Below, piece after piece: positions 10,545-21,077 of a stretch of DNA of 23,633 nt. Each line of letters opens with the position of its first letter. Position 1 is the stretch's first letter. The stretch covers positions 1-23,633 of the forward strand of contig JAHBMJ010004388.1 in assembly GCA_018398765.1 (NCBI GenBank), written 5' to 3'. The notes under the pieces were generated by a model. The model did not search any database, was not told the origin of the DNA, and saw nothing but the letters and a program-made list of their open reading frames with translations. The DNA comes from Chromera velia (taxonomy: Eukaryota; Sar; Chromeraceae). Both the position numbers and the translations under genes were made by a program.

Positions 10545-12161
10545 ATGCGATTACTTCGAATAGCTTGTGTGTGTTTTGTTGCTTCCGCTGGCTTGCAGGG
10601 CTCTGCTTTGACAAGCCCGCGGGGATTTGGGGGCGGTTCAACGAAAGTGTCTCCCCGGGGGGGGCCCGCCGCCATGGTGTCTCCTCGGGGAGGTGCCTCG
10701 GGGGGGGGGGAGGCCACCGACAAGGGGGGCAAGGCTGCTGCAGCTGTCGTTGACATCGGGCGGTCGATGGAGAAACTGGTGAAGATGCCTGCTTGGCAGA
10801 CCTTGAAGGCGTCGTGTTTTCGGAATAAGTGGGTGTGCGGGAGTGGCGTGGAGATGGCTCATAAGTTGATGTCCGAGTTTGACTGGTTCATGGAGTCTCT
10901 CTTCAGCAAAGGAATGGACCCATATGAGCTCGAGTACTTCCTCGCAGATGGTTCGTCAGCCAGAGTTTTGTTGGTGTTCCTTGTGAATGGGTAAGCGGCG
11001 AGACACCCTTCTTGGAGGTCAAAGGATTATGAGGGAGGCAGTCTGGTAGGCAGACACCCGAACAGTCCGAAAGCCAGCAAGTGCATCAGAGAGTTTAGCT
11101 AGCGATCAGTCTAGCCAGCTGGCACAAGCTTGTCGACACACGCGTGGACTGGATGTGTCCCTCTCCATTTGTGCTCCTACGAGGGCATATATGTTCACTT
11201 TAATTCTTTCTGTTTTTCAATGAGAAACTAAAACGACGGGTAGGAAGTGACTGGTGTGCCTGGATTGATCTTAATTCATTGGTACCCTCTCCTTGATTCT
11301 GGTTTATGAGTCTGTTTTCCTCCTTGTATGACTTGTTGGAAAAGCATGCAGATGCATGGTGCTGGTGTCAGACGTCGATCCATGCAGCCCTTGTTGTAAG
11401 ACCTTCCAACAGACGCTCCTGTGTGTATGTTTTTTGGCTCTCGTTCTCTCTACATATGTACATATGCCATACACGCACACACATCACACTTAGATGTACC
11501 CATGCACATTTGTGACTGGCAGGCAGGCAGGCAGGCCGGCCGAATAAGAAGTTCCGGCAGTTTTTCTTTGGACCTTGCAAGGGCTGTACCCTCCTTCCCT
11601 CTATGTGTGTGCGTGCAGGGCTGATGGAAGCCGCCATCAGGCACGACTCCGAATGCGAAGCTGCAAAGACCAAAGACAGGTGTCTGAAGGTTGCGAACTC
11701 ATTCATGATCAGTGCGGTCCGAATTCTGTGCAACAAGTATATGGCCAAAAACCCGGGAGGAACTCCCTTGAGTGAACCGAAAGACAAAGTGGGTAGAATC
11801 TGTTCGGAATTCGGGAAGTGCTCTAACAAAATGGCAGATGTCACAAGTGCCATCATGAAGGTGTGCAGGGGTAGACAGTTGACTTGGAAAGAGGACAACT
11901 CTAACGATCTGGTCAATTTGACTGATTGGAGTTTGAAGTTGGTAAAAAGCCCTCTGTATCAGGCAACCCTTGAGGAATGCTTCGAAGCTGCCGACACGAG
12001 TGGTGACAATTTGGTACAGTTCTCTGAGTTGTTGACATTCGGGCAGAGGTTTCACAAACAGAAGGTGGAGAAGTTCTTCAAGAACTCCTCGACAGCTGCG
12101 TCGGTTGACGACCATCTCCTTCAGGTCTGTCATGATGATCAAATGAAGAAGAACACAAGCA

Positions 12162-12200
<39 letters not shown>

Positions 12201-12501
12201 TGTTTGGACTTGAGGATCGAATCCTCGAGGCTGAGTGCAGATACACTAGGATATTCTCGTCGCATTTTTGTGACAGAACGGGGAGATCTTTTATCTTTTC
12301 GAGTACCTTTGATTCTTTTTGCGAGTGTTTTCTGCGCGTGTGTGGAATTAGAAGAGACTCACCTCGGCTCCAATTTCCCATTTCCAACAGGGAAAAAAGA
12401 AGCGAGTGAAAAAATTCCGAAAGCAAAAGAAGCATGAGAAAAATGCCTCTCTTCCTGAATTGACTCTCAGTCAACTTCTGTCTCTTCCTTCTTTTGTCTC
12501 A

Positions 12502-12543
<42 letters not shown>

Positions 12544-13072
12544 TGTGCAGAAGCATCTGGGGTTTGTTGGAAAGACCGTGAAGGACCCCCTTGACCCTCA
12601 CGACTTTCTGGTTTTCATGAAGCGGTTCCAGGCAGAGACGCTGTTGCTCGAGGGAGTGACCAGGAGAACAGCGGGAGACGCCGCCTCAGTGCGGTCTGCT
12701 GCAAGGGAGGTCCAAACTCTGGTGGAGCAACTCGAGAGGGCTGGGCTTCCCTCTGATCCCAGCAACCCGGGATTGCCACAGAGGAAATCGTCGGAGGTGT
12801 TTTGGGGCATATTCGTCAGCCCTGATGCAGGAGGAGGGGCAGGGGGAGGGGCGGGGCAGGCCGACTTGACGGTTGAAGAATTGCAAAGACGAATGGAGGA
12901 GATGGGTTCGAATGGTTCAAATAGAAAGGGACGGAAGAGCGTTGGAGCAGGAAAGAACGTAAGGGTGCAGGGAGGAGGACACAGAGGGTCGCTGATGACT
13001 CCAGGAGCAGGGGGCGACAGTGGATCATCTAGGTCCTCTTCCGAGTCAGGGTCGTCGAGTGATTCTGACTAG
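10545..13072 (+). CDS. Secreted EF-hand-like protein, three exons (477 aa)
   Basis: Putative calcium-binding protein entering the secretory route. Exons: 10545-10950, 11619-12124 and 12551-13072. Start ATG 10545 opens a signal-peptide-like segment (MRLLRIACVCFVASAG), then three SPRG repeats in a Gly-rich stretch (residues 24-55). One EF-hand loop is clear at D261-E272 (DTSGDNLVQFSE): the D1, S3, D5 and E12 ligands are kept, but position 6 is Asn instead of Gly. A partner half-site (DPLDPHDFLVFMKRF, about 316-330) follows the last intron and is degenerate. Many Cys residues (91, 98, 148, 157, 173, 197, 203, 218, 256) suit a secreted fold. The C-terminus is disordered and ends in Ser/Asp. The first donor is uncertain: GTTCGT at 10951 keeps the frame, whereas the better-looking GTAAGC at 10991 does not. 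Exact function is unknown. Confidence 0.75.
12125..12550 (+). repeat. Intron with a (GA)n tract near the donor and a (CT)n(GT)n tract at the acceptor
   Basis: Inside the second intron of the EF-hand gene, (GA)n lies at 12162-12200. (CT)n at 12502-12526 runs into (GT)n at 12526-12547 and ends in the acceptor GTGCAG. The CT/GT run therefore serves as the polypyrimidine tract. The GA and CU tracts are complementary within one transcript. Confidence 0.85.
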
Positions 13073-14333
13073 CTAGATTCAGTTGTGCGATCACTGTGTG
13101 GCCGCCGCAGAGTGTTTCCAGAGCTTGTGCATTCGCATGTCTGTGTGAAAACTTTATATTTAAAACAATGTCTGTTTATTGCAACTATAAACAGGTTTTT
13201 TTTTTTTTCAAAGCAAGATATATAGTGTGCAATAACTTTTTAATTTTACATGTACCGATCTCCCGAAAAATTAAAACGCTTCACAATTACTTACTAGCAT
13301 CACTCAAAGTCTCAAACTACTACAAATATACTACTACTAAATTATTCAAAATGTAAAAACAAGATAAGAACGAGCCTCTGAGCCTCCAACGGCTATAGTA
13401 TTCATTCATTCATTCATTCACTCATTCACTGGCATAAATGATTAGATTTATAAGAGTCGGAGTTGTTAAAGCTTTAAGAGCTTTAAAGTAAGAATCAACC
13501 TATAGGAATCAACTTTTTAGTTTTTTCTCTAGTTTTTTTTTTAAAAACATTATTAGTAGCAAATGTATTTAATATGTACTAGATTATGTAAAGTACATGA
13601 ATAAAGAACTCAGCTAATACACGGTGTGTTTCTATAGCACATACATTTTTTAGACTAGTTTTTAGATATATTTACACATACTATAAGTATCACATACATA
13701 TAGTTATATAATACCGTACATTGAAATTATATATAAACCTAAATATACAGATCATATACTCTGTTTAGTACATTGTATAATATATAGTCATGATATTCTC
13801 AAAGCTATCTTAGCCTGAAGTGTATAAAAAAACTTGTATCATAAGTAGCCTAAGTATAAACATCGACTGCCTGGAGTTCGAACCGGCCCGGCTTACCCTG
13901 GCAGTATAACTCTGCAAAAACCTAGGAATTTAGAACAACGCATGATTATTTTTAAACCTTATGCTAGACCTTATGTCGCCAGCATCATGATCTATATGCA
14001 TACCATACTGTGCTAAAAAAAGGTGAGGTATGATTTGAATTAGAAATTTGTTGACTTGGATCCTCAGGCTATGTGTATGCTTTGGGAACATGCAGCTCAA
14101 AGTAATTCTGTTGATTGTGTACGTCCAAATCCAGTGTGACGCACAGGGAAGAAATGCAGTTGTTAAGCTAGTTGCCAAATGTTGCCAAATGAGGGTCCAT
14201 CATTTAACAATCTGCCTTGCGTGTCGTGACTTGCCGAACGCTAGACGCCTATTATGGGCCGATAGCGATGGCGTATGATGATGATGATGATGACGCACAG
14301 GGTAGCGCACAAAGAAAGTACTTGCGTCAGCAT
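13073..14333. other. Third AT-rich island and intergenic region between convergent genes
   Basis: From about 13140 to 14010 the sequence is strongly AT-rich, with a poly-T run (about 13196-13209), (ATTC)n at about 13401-13428 and many TATA/ATAT words. A GC-rich patch with a GTTCGAAC palindrome sits at 13866-13905. (ATG)n occurs at about 14275-14292. No gene is supported. The region separates the 3' ends of the EF-hand and HPR-like genes. Confidence 0.6.
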
Positions 14334-17300
14334 TCATCTCTTCTTTGAGACTGTAGGACCCATATTGTTACCGAGAACCCTCATTTTCTGTCGCAACCTG
14401 AAAGGGGACAAAACTGTTGGACGAAAAGCAACAGATCCACCTGCACCGTCGAACATTTCTTTTCCCTTTTTTGTTTTATCGAGTCTGCCTGTTGGGTTCT
14501 TTTCAAGCTGGTCTTCTTTCTTGAAGCCCTCTGTGCTGTTTTCTCCTCCCTCGGGCATTGGGAGTGTCCCTGCGACTCTGCAGAGCGTCAATGCCCCCTT
14601 GCAAGAAGGACTTCCGGCATCTCTCCATGCTCTGGAGACGCTCGCACGGAGACTGGATAGCAACGAGGAGGAATCCTCCGAGTCTGCAGTGCAAAGCATT
14701 AATTTCGTTCATTTCTTTCTTGATCGATCGAAAAAGACATATTTCAGAATTTGATTGCAAAGGCCACTACGGCGTGGCTGCTGTCCGCCACATGCGCATC
14801 CCAGGCGAGAGACGGAATGGTTCTCCTGATTGACTGACTCCCTCTTGCTTGTCTCGCCGTGCATTCAGAGGCTCTTCGATATGCACAGACTGGGAGGAAA
14901 CTGCATTTGCAGACCGACAGAAAAAGACTCAGAGCACAAAAAGAAAGCAGATCACGAACGGCGATCATATGCGCAACAAGGATGTTCCCATGCGCTCCAT
15001 ATCTACAGCATGAATGTACGACCAAGCGCAAAGAAAGCAATGCAAAGCCCATGCTCAACCATCAAGTAGTGGGACACACGCCGACTTATCTGATTACCTT
15101 CTTGCCCGCTTTCAGCGTTCATCTGAGCTTCCTGCTTCCCCTGGTGCGGTAAACTCAACGCATCTGTAAGGGTTTGGAGCAGCTCCACTGTTTCTGCAGG
15201 ACAAGCACGTCAACAGAAAAAAGAGAAAAAGGGGAAGATTCTATCCCCCTTGCATACCCGAAATTAAAGAGCAAAACCGATCCCCACCCACCCCTTTGAG
15301 AGCCAATAGAGGGGCAAGAAGCAAACGTGGGTGCTAGTGTGAGAACAGAAAACACACACACGTCTATCATGAGAGCCAATAGAGGTGCAACAAGCAAACG
15401 TGGGTGCTAGTGTGAGAACAGAAAACACAAACACGCCATCCAACAGCCTTAACATCGCGACAAGAAGCAAACGTGGGTGCTAATGTGAAAACAGAACGTA
15501 CACACACGCCTATCTTGAGAGCCAATACAGGGGCAACATGAAGCAAACGTGGGTGCCCTGAATTTGTTTGCCGCTCTCTCCTGACCTGTCAGTTGACTCT
15601 CCCGTCTGTCGCTCTCAGGGTGTTCCTCAGAGGGCAGCTCGGCAAACACACACCCCAACTCTTCCCGCACCACCCCGAAGAGACCCCTCAGAGGGTCTTC
15701 AGATCCCCCCAGCAGCTCCCTCACATCTTCAGGGGGGAGACGGCTCTCCGCACGTTGCCTCGTGCAGTGATCACCCAAGCCCGAAGGTTTCTGTTCTACC
15801 GACCGCGAAGAGTCAGGAGGGGCGCATAACGCGACCAGAACGCGCAGTCCAGAGAGAGATGAAGGGGCGGATGAGTTTCTTGTGAGTGTATCTATCGAGG
15901 TACTCACCCCTCCCTGAGGAAGTTGAAGTCCCAATTCCTCCGCGTCTCCCTGGAGATCCTTGGCGAAGCGCACCCACTCAGAACGGAAAGAGGACGGTGG
16001 TGCACTCGTTATTTGACTCTCTTTCCTCTTCTCCCTCAAGGAGTCTTTTCTTCCTTCTCCCCCCCTCCCCGAAGTCCCCAATCGTTCTCCTAGAGCCCTT
16101 GCCAGACCCGGGTGCGGTCTACTTCCCATTTCCCACAGAAGAAAGAGGGCCTCTCCGAGGTCCGAAGAAGGAAGTTCCCAAGAACTCTGAAACACAAAAG
16201 GGCAACATCAACCCTCATCCTTCTATCTCTTACACACACCCATGCATTACGTCACGTACAGAAAAGGAGGAAAAACCTTCCTTCCAAACAAATGCAACTA
16301 AAATCACCGCTCTGTAAATACAAGCTCAAACACCAGCACTCAGATGCATGTGCATCCCTTCTACATATCCGTGCATTTGCATACCAAGCATATGAACAAA
16401 ACCTCCCCTGCCTCCCAACAGTCGCACATACACACATGGGGAGAGGCTCAGCAACAGCGACAGGTGGGAAATGTGTGTCGAAGTATTTCCCGGCAGCCTT
16501 CAGTAATCGACAATTAAAGCTGTCACCTTGCACCCCCTTCATTCACGTCCACACACATACACACATACACACATACACACACACATACACACATACACAC
16601 ACACACGCGTGTGGAACAAGAGATCCCCACACAGTCCCCTTACGACCCAGACGCACCTGCACAAGGGCCGCCTCCAGAGCCTCAACGATCCCCCCCCAAG
16701 CCCATCCTGTGACCCGAATTGACCTTTGGTCGCCTCTCGCAATCGCCCTTACACCGCGTAGAGCCGCCAGAACTCCCCCTGCCCCCACACCTCTCAGCAG
16801 GTCCCCGCCATTCCCTGAGGGATCCAACGATCTAGCGACAGAGGGAGACGGGAGCACCGGCAGCGAAGGAGACGAATGTTCTTCGGAAAGAAACCGTTGA
16901 CTCACATCTGAAACTCTTTTTTCCTCACCAACAGGATCCGTGTTTGCATCTACTTCAAGTAAATGTCTCTGCAACGCACACAATTAGACAAGAATGACGG
17001 GAGGGAGGGAGAAAAGGATGGAAAGGAAATCTTTCCTCGGTATCATTTGATACATGAAAAGACGGGACGAAGATGAAATCAGGAGACAGAGAAAAAAGAG
17101 ACAGCTCTCACACAACAGTATAAGAAGCAGAGAAAAGAATCCTTGCTCACACCTTCTAGGATGTGTCAACGCACGCACAGAACGAAAAAACCCAAGAGCC
17201 CTGCAGTCTGGCAAGATTTCCTCACAGTCAAGCAAAGATGAATATCTTTTGTATGTTTATGCACAGCAGCTCATACCCACACTTTCACCTTCTGCGTCTC

Positions 17301-20300
17301 CTGGATAAACGACTCATTGTTTTGCCTTCATGCAATACCACTTCTTTTTGTATCCCTTTTTGATCGATACTGCATGCAAAACGTTGAAGCACTTGACATG
17401 CGCACACATCGCGCGAAAAACGAAATGAATAAATAATGAAAATTGTCTGATCCTTATTTATTGATACTGTATGCAAAACGTTGAAGCACTTGACAATCAG
17501 AGCCATCAGTCACAGGCAGCTGTCGCCTCTGACTAAGCCTTCTGCCCGACCGACCTGCCCCAAAAGCTTGTCGAGAGCTGATAGAAGCCGAACGTGAACG
17601 ATCCTCCCGATTCCCATCGAAATGAAAAGGTGAAGAATCTCAGGTCCACCCATCGCCCTGTACCCCTCTGCGCTCTCACCGAAAGAAGAAGACGCCAAAT
17701 CGTCCTCCAAGCTGTCCAATGCCTCGTTCTCTTCGTTCTCTTCCCCTCCTTCCTCTCTGCCTAGCTCCAAAATATTGAAAGAAGAATTTTTGACTCCTCC
17801 AGAAAACGAATTAGAGGACCCTGCCGTATGCCGCCTTCTGTACCACTTTCCTCCTACATCCTTCCACATGCTCTCATTTTCCTCTTCTGTGTCCCCCACC
17901 TCCTCCTCTCCACTCTTCCGACTGCTTTTTGTGCCTCTCAAATCATCCACCACCACTCTACCCTTCTCGTTGCGACTCCCTCTTTGTCTTTCCCTTTTAC
18001 AAACTAGGGCTTCCACATGAACAGCCGCTGCATCCCCTATCGCCCTCCAGACTTCAAAGAGACCGTCTCCGACATCCTTCCCTCTCGCACCCAGCTCCTC
18101 TTCTTCATCTCCCGAAATTTCCAGTATACCCAAACTTCCCCCCTGCCCCATCAGACCAAAGTCACACGCCCTCAGCTGAGCCGCTGCCCCTGCCACCATT
18201 GCGGTTTCCTTCACACTGAACTTCCCCTCTCCCAAGGGCTCCAGAGTCCACTCGAGCAGCACAGTCGCCTCCTTTCTCACCTTCTTCCAATGCATCGAGT
18301 CTCTCCAGCCTTCTCCTCTGCCTATTCTCAAATACACATCCAAGGAAGACAACAGGAGAGAAACGGTAGAGGGACTGAGAGAGGATCCCACGGGGGTCTG
18401 TCTCTCCCCCCGCGCCGCCCGTGCAGTCTCCTCTAGCAATGCCTCTATGAGAGGGGCCATCCTGGGTCTCTCTCCGTCTCCCCCTCTTACTCTGTCTCTG
18501 CTGCCCCTTCCCCCTTGGTCCTTTTTCTTCTTCCACTCAGACTCCTTCTGCCTCTCTCTGAAAGCCTCCAATCTGTACATGCACGCACTCAGACGGAAGA
18601 CGCGTCGATCGATCGTGAACGAACGTTCAGGCAGACATGCACGGATGATTCTTATGATCCCGTCTCTTCGGTGCATCTGTGTTCTTAAGGCGGGGTGGGG
18701 AGACTCTCAGAGAACCTTCGTGATGTTTCAAAAACAAACAAACAAACGAACGAACGTAAACGAAAGAGAATAAGACAGCATTGAATCTTTGCCGGAAGGA
18801 ACGAAAGAGAATCATTCAAAAACAACGAAACCATTTTCGCAGGCTTGCACACATCTCCTCTGCATCACCTCAACGTACCTCGTAAACGCAAAGAGGAGAT
18901 TGCACAAGGCCCGCATGTCTGAATTCTGCAGTACGAGGAGGCTTCTCCGTGCGAGTCTCTGGAAAAGCGAGTCATCGAATATACCCATCTTCGCGTACGC
19001 ATGAGCCACCAGACCCGTACAGGTGCCGTCGAGGTGGGCCCCAACCGGATCTTCACAGAGACGGGAGGCCTGCATGCAGAAGTGATTGGATGAAAAGAAA
19101 AGAAATAAAAAGAGGACCGAGAGAGCCTGATTGGTACAAGAAGAAGAGAGAGGGGAGAGAACGAAAGAGACTTTTGGTTCTCGAGGGTCCATCGGAGTGC
19201 GAAAAGACGCCATTGAGGGGAGTAGAGAAAATAGAGTCATCAGGCCCCCCCCCCTCCCCCCCCACACACACAGAGGGGGAGAGAGAGAGAGGGAGACAGC
19301 GGAGTGTGAAGTGGAGAAATTCAATTCTCGACTACAGTCTCTACAGCGAAAACATCTTCGACGTGGATCTATGGATTCGAAATGAAGTGACATCATGCAT
19401 GTGTACGCACACCCAAGCACAAAACCAAAGAAAAAGGCCGAATATGTTGACGTTCTTTCCAAAAACCCCAACACCCTTCCGGTTTGCAGAATTCAAGACA
19501 TTCTCTCTCTCTCTCTCTCCTCACCCCACGCACCATTTGCAAGAACACCGTCTCATGCCTGTACTCCAATTTGGCCAATGCGTTCACGACCTGCACCACA
19601 TGTTTGGACGACATCCTTCCTGCAATCTCCTCGAGTCTGGGGGCAGCAGCGAGAGAGAGGAGAGACGCGTCCCGCACGCCCGCGCGGGCATACGCGTTCA
19701 GTATGTTGGCAACCATGCGACCGTCACAGCGGCTCATTTTGTTGCGAGGAGGCGCAAGATGTTTGGCAATCAGGTGGAAACGATCTGGGGTGTGCAGACC
19801 GAGTCGCGCCCATGAATTGGCCAAAATAGCCAGGTGAAGGGGTTTGCTCCTTCGAAGTTTCTTCAGTGCCCTCGAGGAATAGACCTCCACCGTCTCTCGA
19901 AAAAGTGAATCCTTGGACTCCTTCTCCCTCTGCACTGTTGGGGGGCTTCGTGCACAAGCATTGAGAACCAAACAGCAGTCCTTTAATGAAGCATGATGGT
20001 GCGCTTCGCCCTCTACTGCCCGTCTTAGCAGTGCCTCCCATGCAGATTTGTTGGAGCTTTTCTGCTTTGCCAATAGATTCAGGGCAGTAGAGACGTGGAA
20101 TTTTGATCTGACTCTCCCCTCTGCTCTATCGGAAGGCTCCGGAATGAGTGGAGACGGGGAGGCAGCCGAGACGGAGACGCCTTCCGGTACCGCGGCCCTG
20201 TTCAATTCTGAGGAGGCGCCCTCTGGAGAACGAGACGGCACTACAGCCACAGAGCGTGTCCCGGAGAGCAGGTGACAGCAGCAGGAGAGCGCCAGGTCTC

Positions 20301-20352
20301 CACGAGGCCCTGCCAATCTCCTCTCATAAAGGACTGATCGAGGCAGCAGCAT
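14334..20352 (-). CDS. HPR/OPR-like helical-repeat protein, putative organellar RNA-binding, six exons (about 1111 aa)
   Basis: Probable mitochondrial or plastid RNA-binding protein of the heptatricopeptide/octatricopeptide class. Exons in transcript order: 20352-19525, 19069-18879, 18587-17534, 16968-16657, 16186-15586 and 14683-14334; all junctions are phase-compatible. The start is ATG at 20352, because the longer frame opens with GTG. The N-terminus is Arg/Ser-rich and poor in acids, like a targeting peptide. Repeats of two helices with an LNAYARAG-type core are visible at about residues 84-114, 122-165, 170-200 (LAILANSWARLGL), 209-240, 247-276 (VVNALAKLEY), 287-317 (VAHAYAKMGIFDDSLFQRLA) and 325-339. 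A long charged region (about 341-691) is probably disordered. Another such unit spans the exon 4/5 junction (EALFLLWEMG, LARALGERL). No RAP domain is seen. Weak points are the exon 3 acceptor (CTGAG; an alternative pairing is donor GTGATG with acceptor CACAG) and the last exon, which has no domain. Confidence 0.68.
15299..15558. repeat. 73-bp minisatellite, about 3.5 copies
   Basis: The unit begins AGAGCCAATAGAGG and contains AAGCAAACGTGGGTGCTA. Copies start at 15299, 15372, about 15445 (its first part diverged) and 15518 (partial), an exact 73-bp period. The array lies in the last intron of the HPR-like gene. Its minus-strand translation gives repeated Cys-rich peptides in shifting frames, so it is not coding. 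Confidence 0.85.
16549..16607. repeat. (ACACAT)n microsatellite
   Basis: A hexanucleotide-type run of ACACAT/ACAC within the fourth intron (16187-16656, minus strand) of the HPR-like gene. It lies about 50 bases downstream of that intron's GTGCGT donor. Confidence 0.85.
17366..17495. repeat. 33-bp direct repeat pair, 97 bp apart
   Basis: Positions 17366-17398 and 17463-17495 are identical but for one base (GATACTGCATGCAAAACG versus GATACTGTATGCAAAACG, followed by TTGAAGCACTTGACA in both). The flanks are unrelated. The pair lies in the third intron of the HPR-like gene (16969-17533), and in the gene's sense each copy reads as a pyrimidine-poor acceptor-like TTTTGCAT(G/A)CAG. Confidence 0.85.
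19070..19524 (-). repeat. HPR intron 1 with GA tract at the donor, CT tract and a G-run
   Basis: In transcript sense the donor GTGAGG runs straight into (GA)n (19519-19502). Further on come a (CT)n tract (about 19291-19279) and a G-rich run (19262-19246, two blocks of eight to nine Gs). The intron ends CATGCAG. The GA and CU tracts could pair, and the G-run could form a quadruplex. Confidence 0.75.
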
Positions 20353-21077
20353 TGGAGTCACGAGAAGGGCATGCGTCGGTTAGTCCTGCAAGCAGGTGCC
20401 GAGTTGATTGAAGGCTTCTCGCATGCAGTGCTCAATCTGGCCTCTGCATGGGAGTCTAAAGCTAGCTTGTGGCAGTTATGCATGAAATACAAATAGGTGC
20501 CAACTGCACTGTGCTGTGTGTAGATGGGTTACAAGACAAAAAGTTCAGCACGAGTCATTTTATCGAGACTAAGTTTCCGTCTCCGTCTCCGTCTCCGTCA
20601 AGGCCGGCGCGAGATGGCGCGAGTATCCTGGCCGGGGCTTCCATGCACTTGCAATCTCCCATGCAGCTTGGCATGTAGACGGATGATGTCAGATGAACAA
20701 TGACGTACGGCAACTGAAGCTATACCGAAGCTGTATACAAGGTCGTTGGCCCAGAGACTTGGGCAGTTGAGATAAGACTTTGCAAAAAAGCGTTCGGTCC
20801 AGACGCTTTCAGTGCATGGAAGACAACAGCTCATCTCTCTTTTCCTTCAGTCTGTCGTAACACTGAAGGGGAGCTTCATCGTGTGTTTTTCACTCAAGCT
20901 CTCCGATCTAGATTCCTGCGGTGTGACACATCAATCCCCCAATATTTGGGAAGCCGTAGGACACAATTGAGGGAGCCTTCGTGCTCTTGGAGCGAAAAGA
21001 AACTTAGGCACCGCCTTTTTGTCGAGAGAACTTTCTCTGCCTCACTCCTTCACCGGCATCGCACTGAGCAGGGAACA
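20353..21077. other. Divergent intergenic region between the HPR-like and BRCC36 genes
   Basis: About 725 bp that should hold both promoters and 5' UTRs. A short hexanucleotide repeat (TCCGTC, about four copies) lies near 20577-20600. No open frame with domain support and no clear core-promoter motif were seen. Confidence 0.5.

Noticed and set aside
10951-10994. GTAAGC at 10991 as the first EF-hand gene donor
   Set aside because: It leaves two bases carried, which puts the next exon out of frame; GTTCGT at 10951 gives the correct phase. An unseen small exon in between remains possible.
14275-14754. 159-codon plus-strand frame starting in (ATG)n, with a plausible TGCAG acceptor at 14582
   Set aside because: No phase-compatible partner exons on the plus strand. 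The opposite strand gives a junction that continues the HPR-like gene in phase.
15155-15470. Minus-strand Cys-rich open frames with repeated peptides
   Set aside because: Translation of the 73-bp minisatellite inside an intron; the frame shifts between copies because 73 is not a multiple of three.
16112-16900. 262-codon plus-strand open frame
   Set aside because: Antisense to two HPR-like exons and runs through the (ACACAT)n repeat.
17929-18436. Plus-strand Ser/Pro/Leu-rich open frames
   Set aside because: Antisense of the charged central exon of the HPR-like gene.
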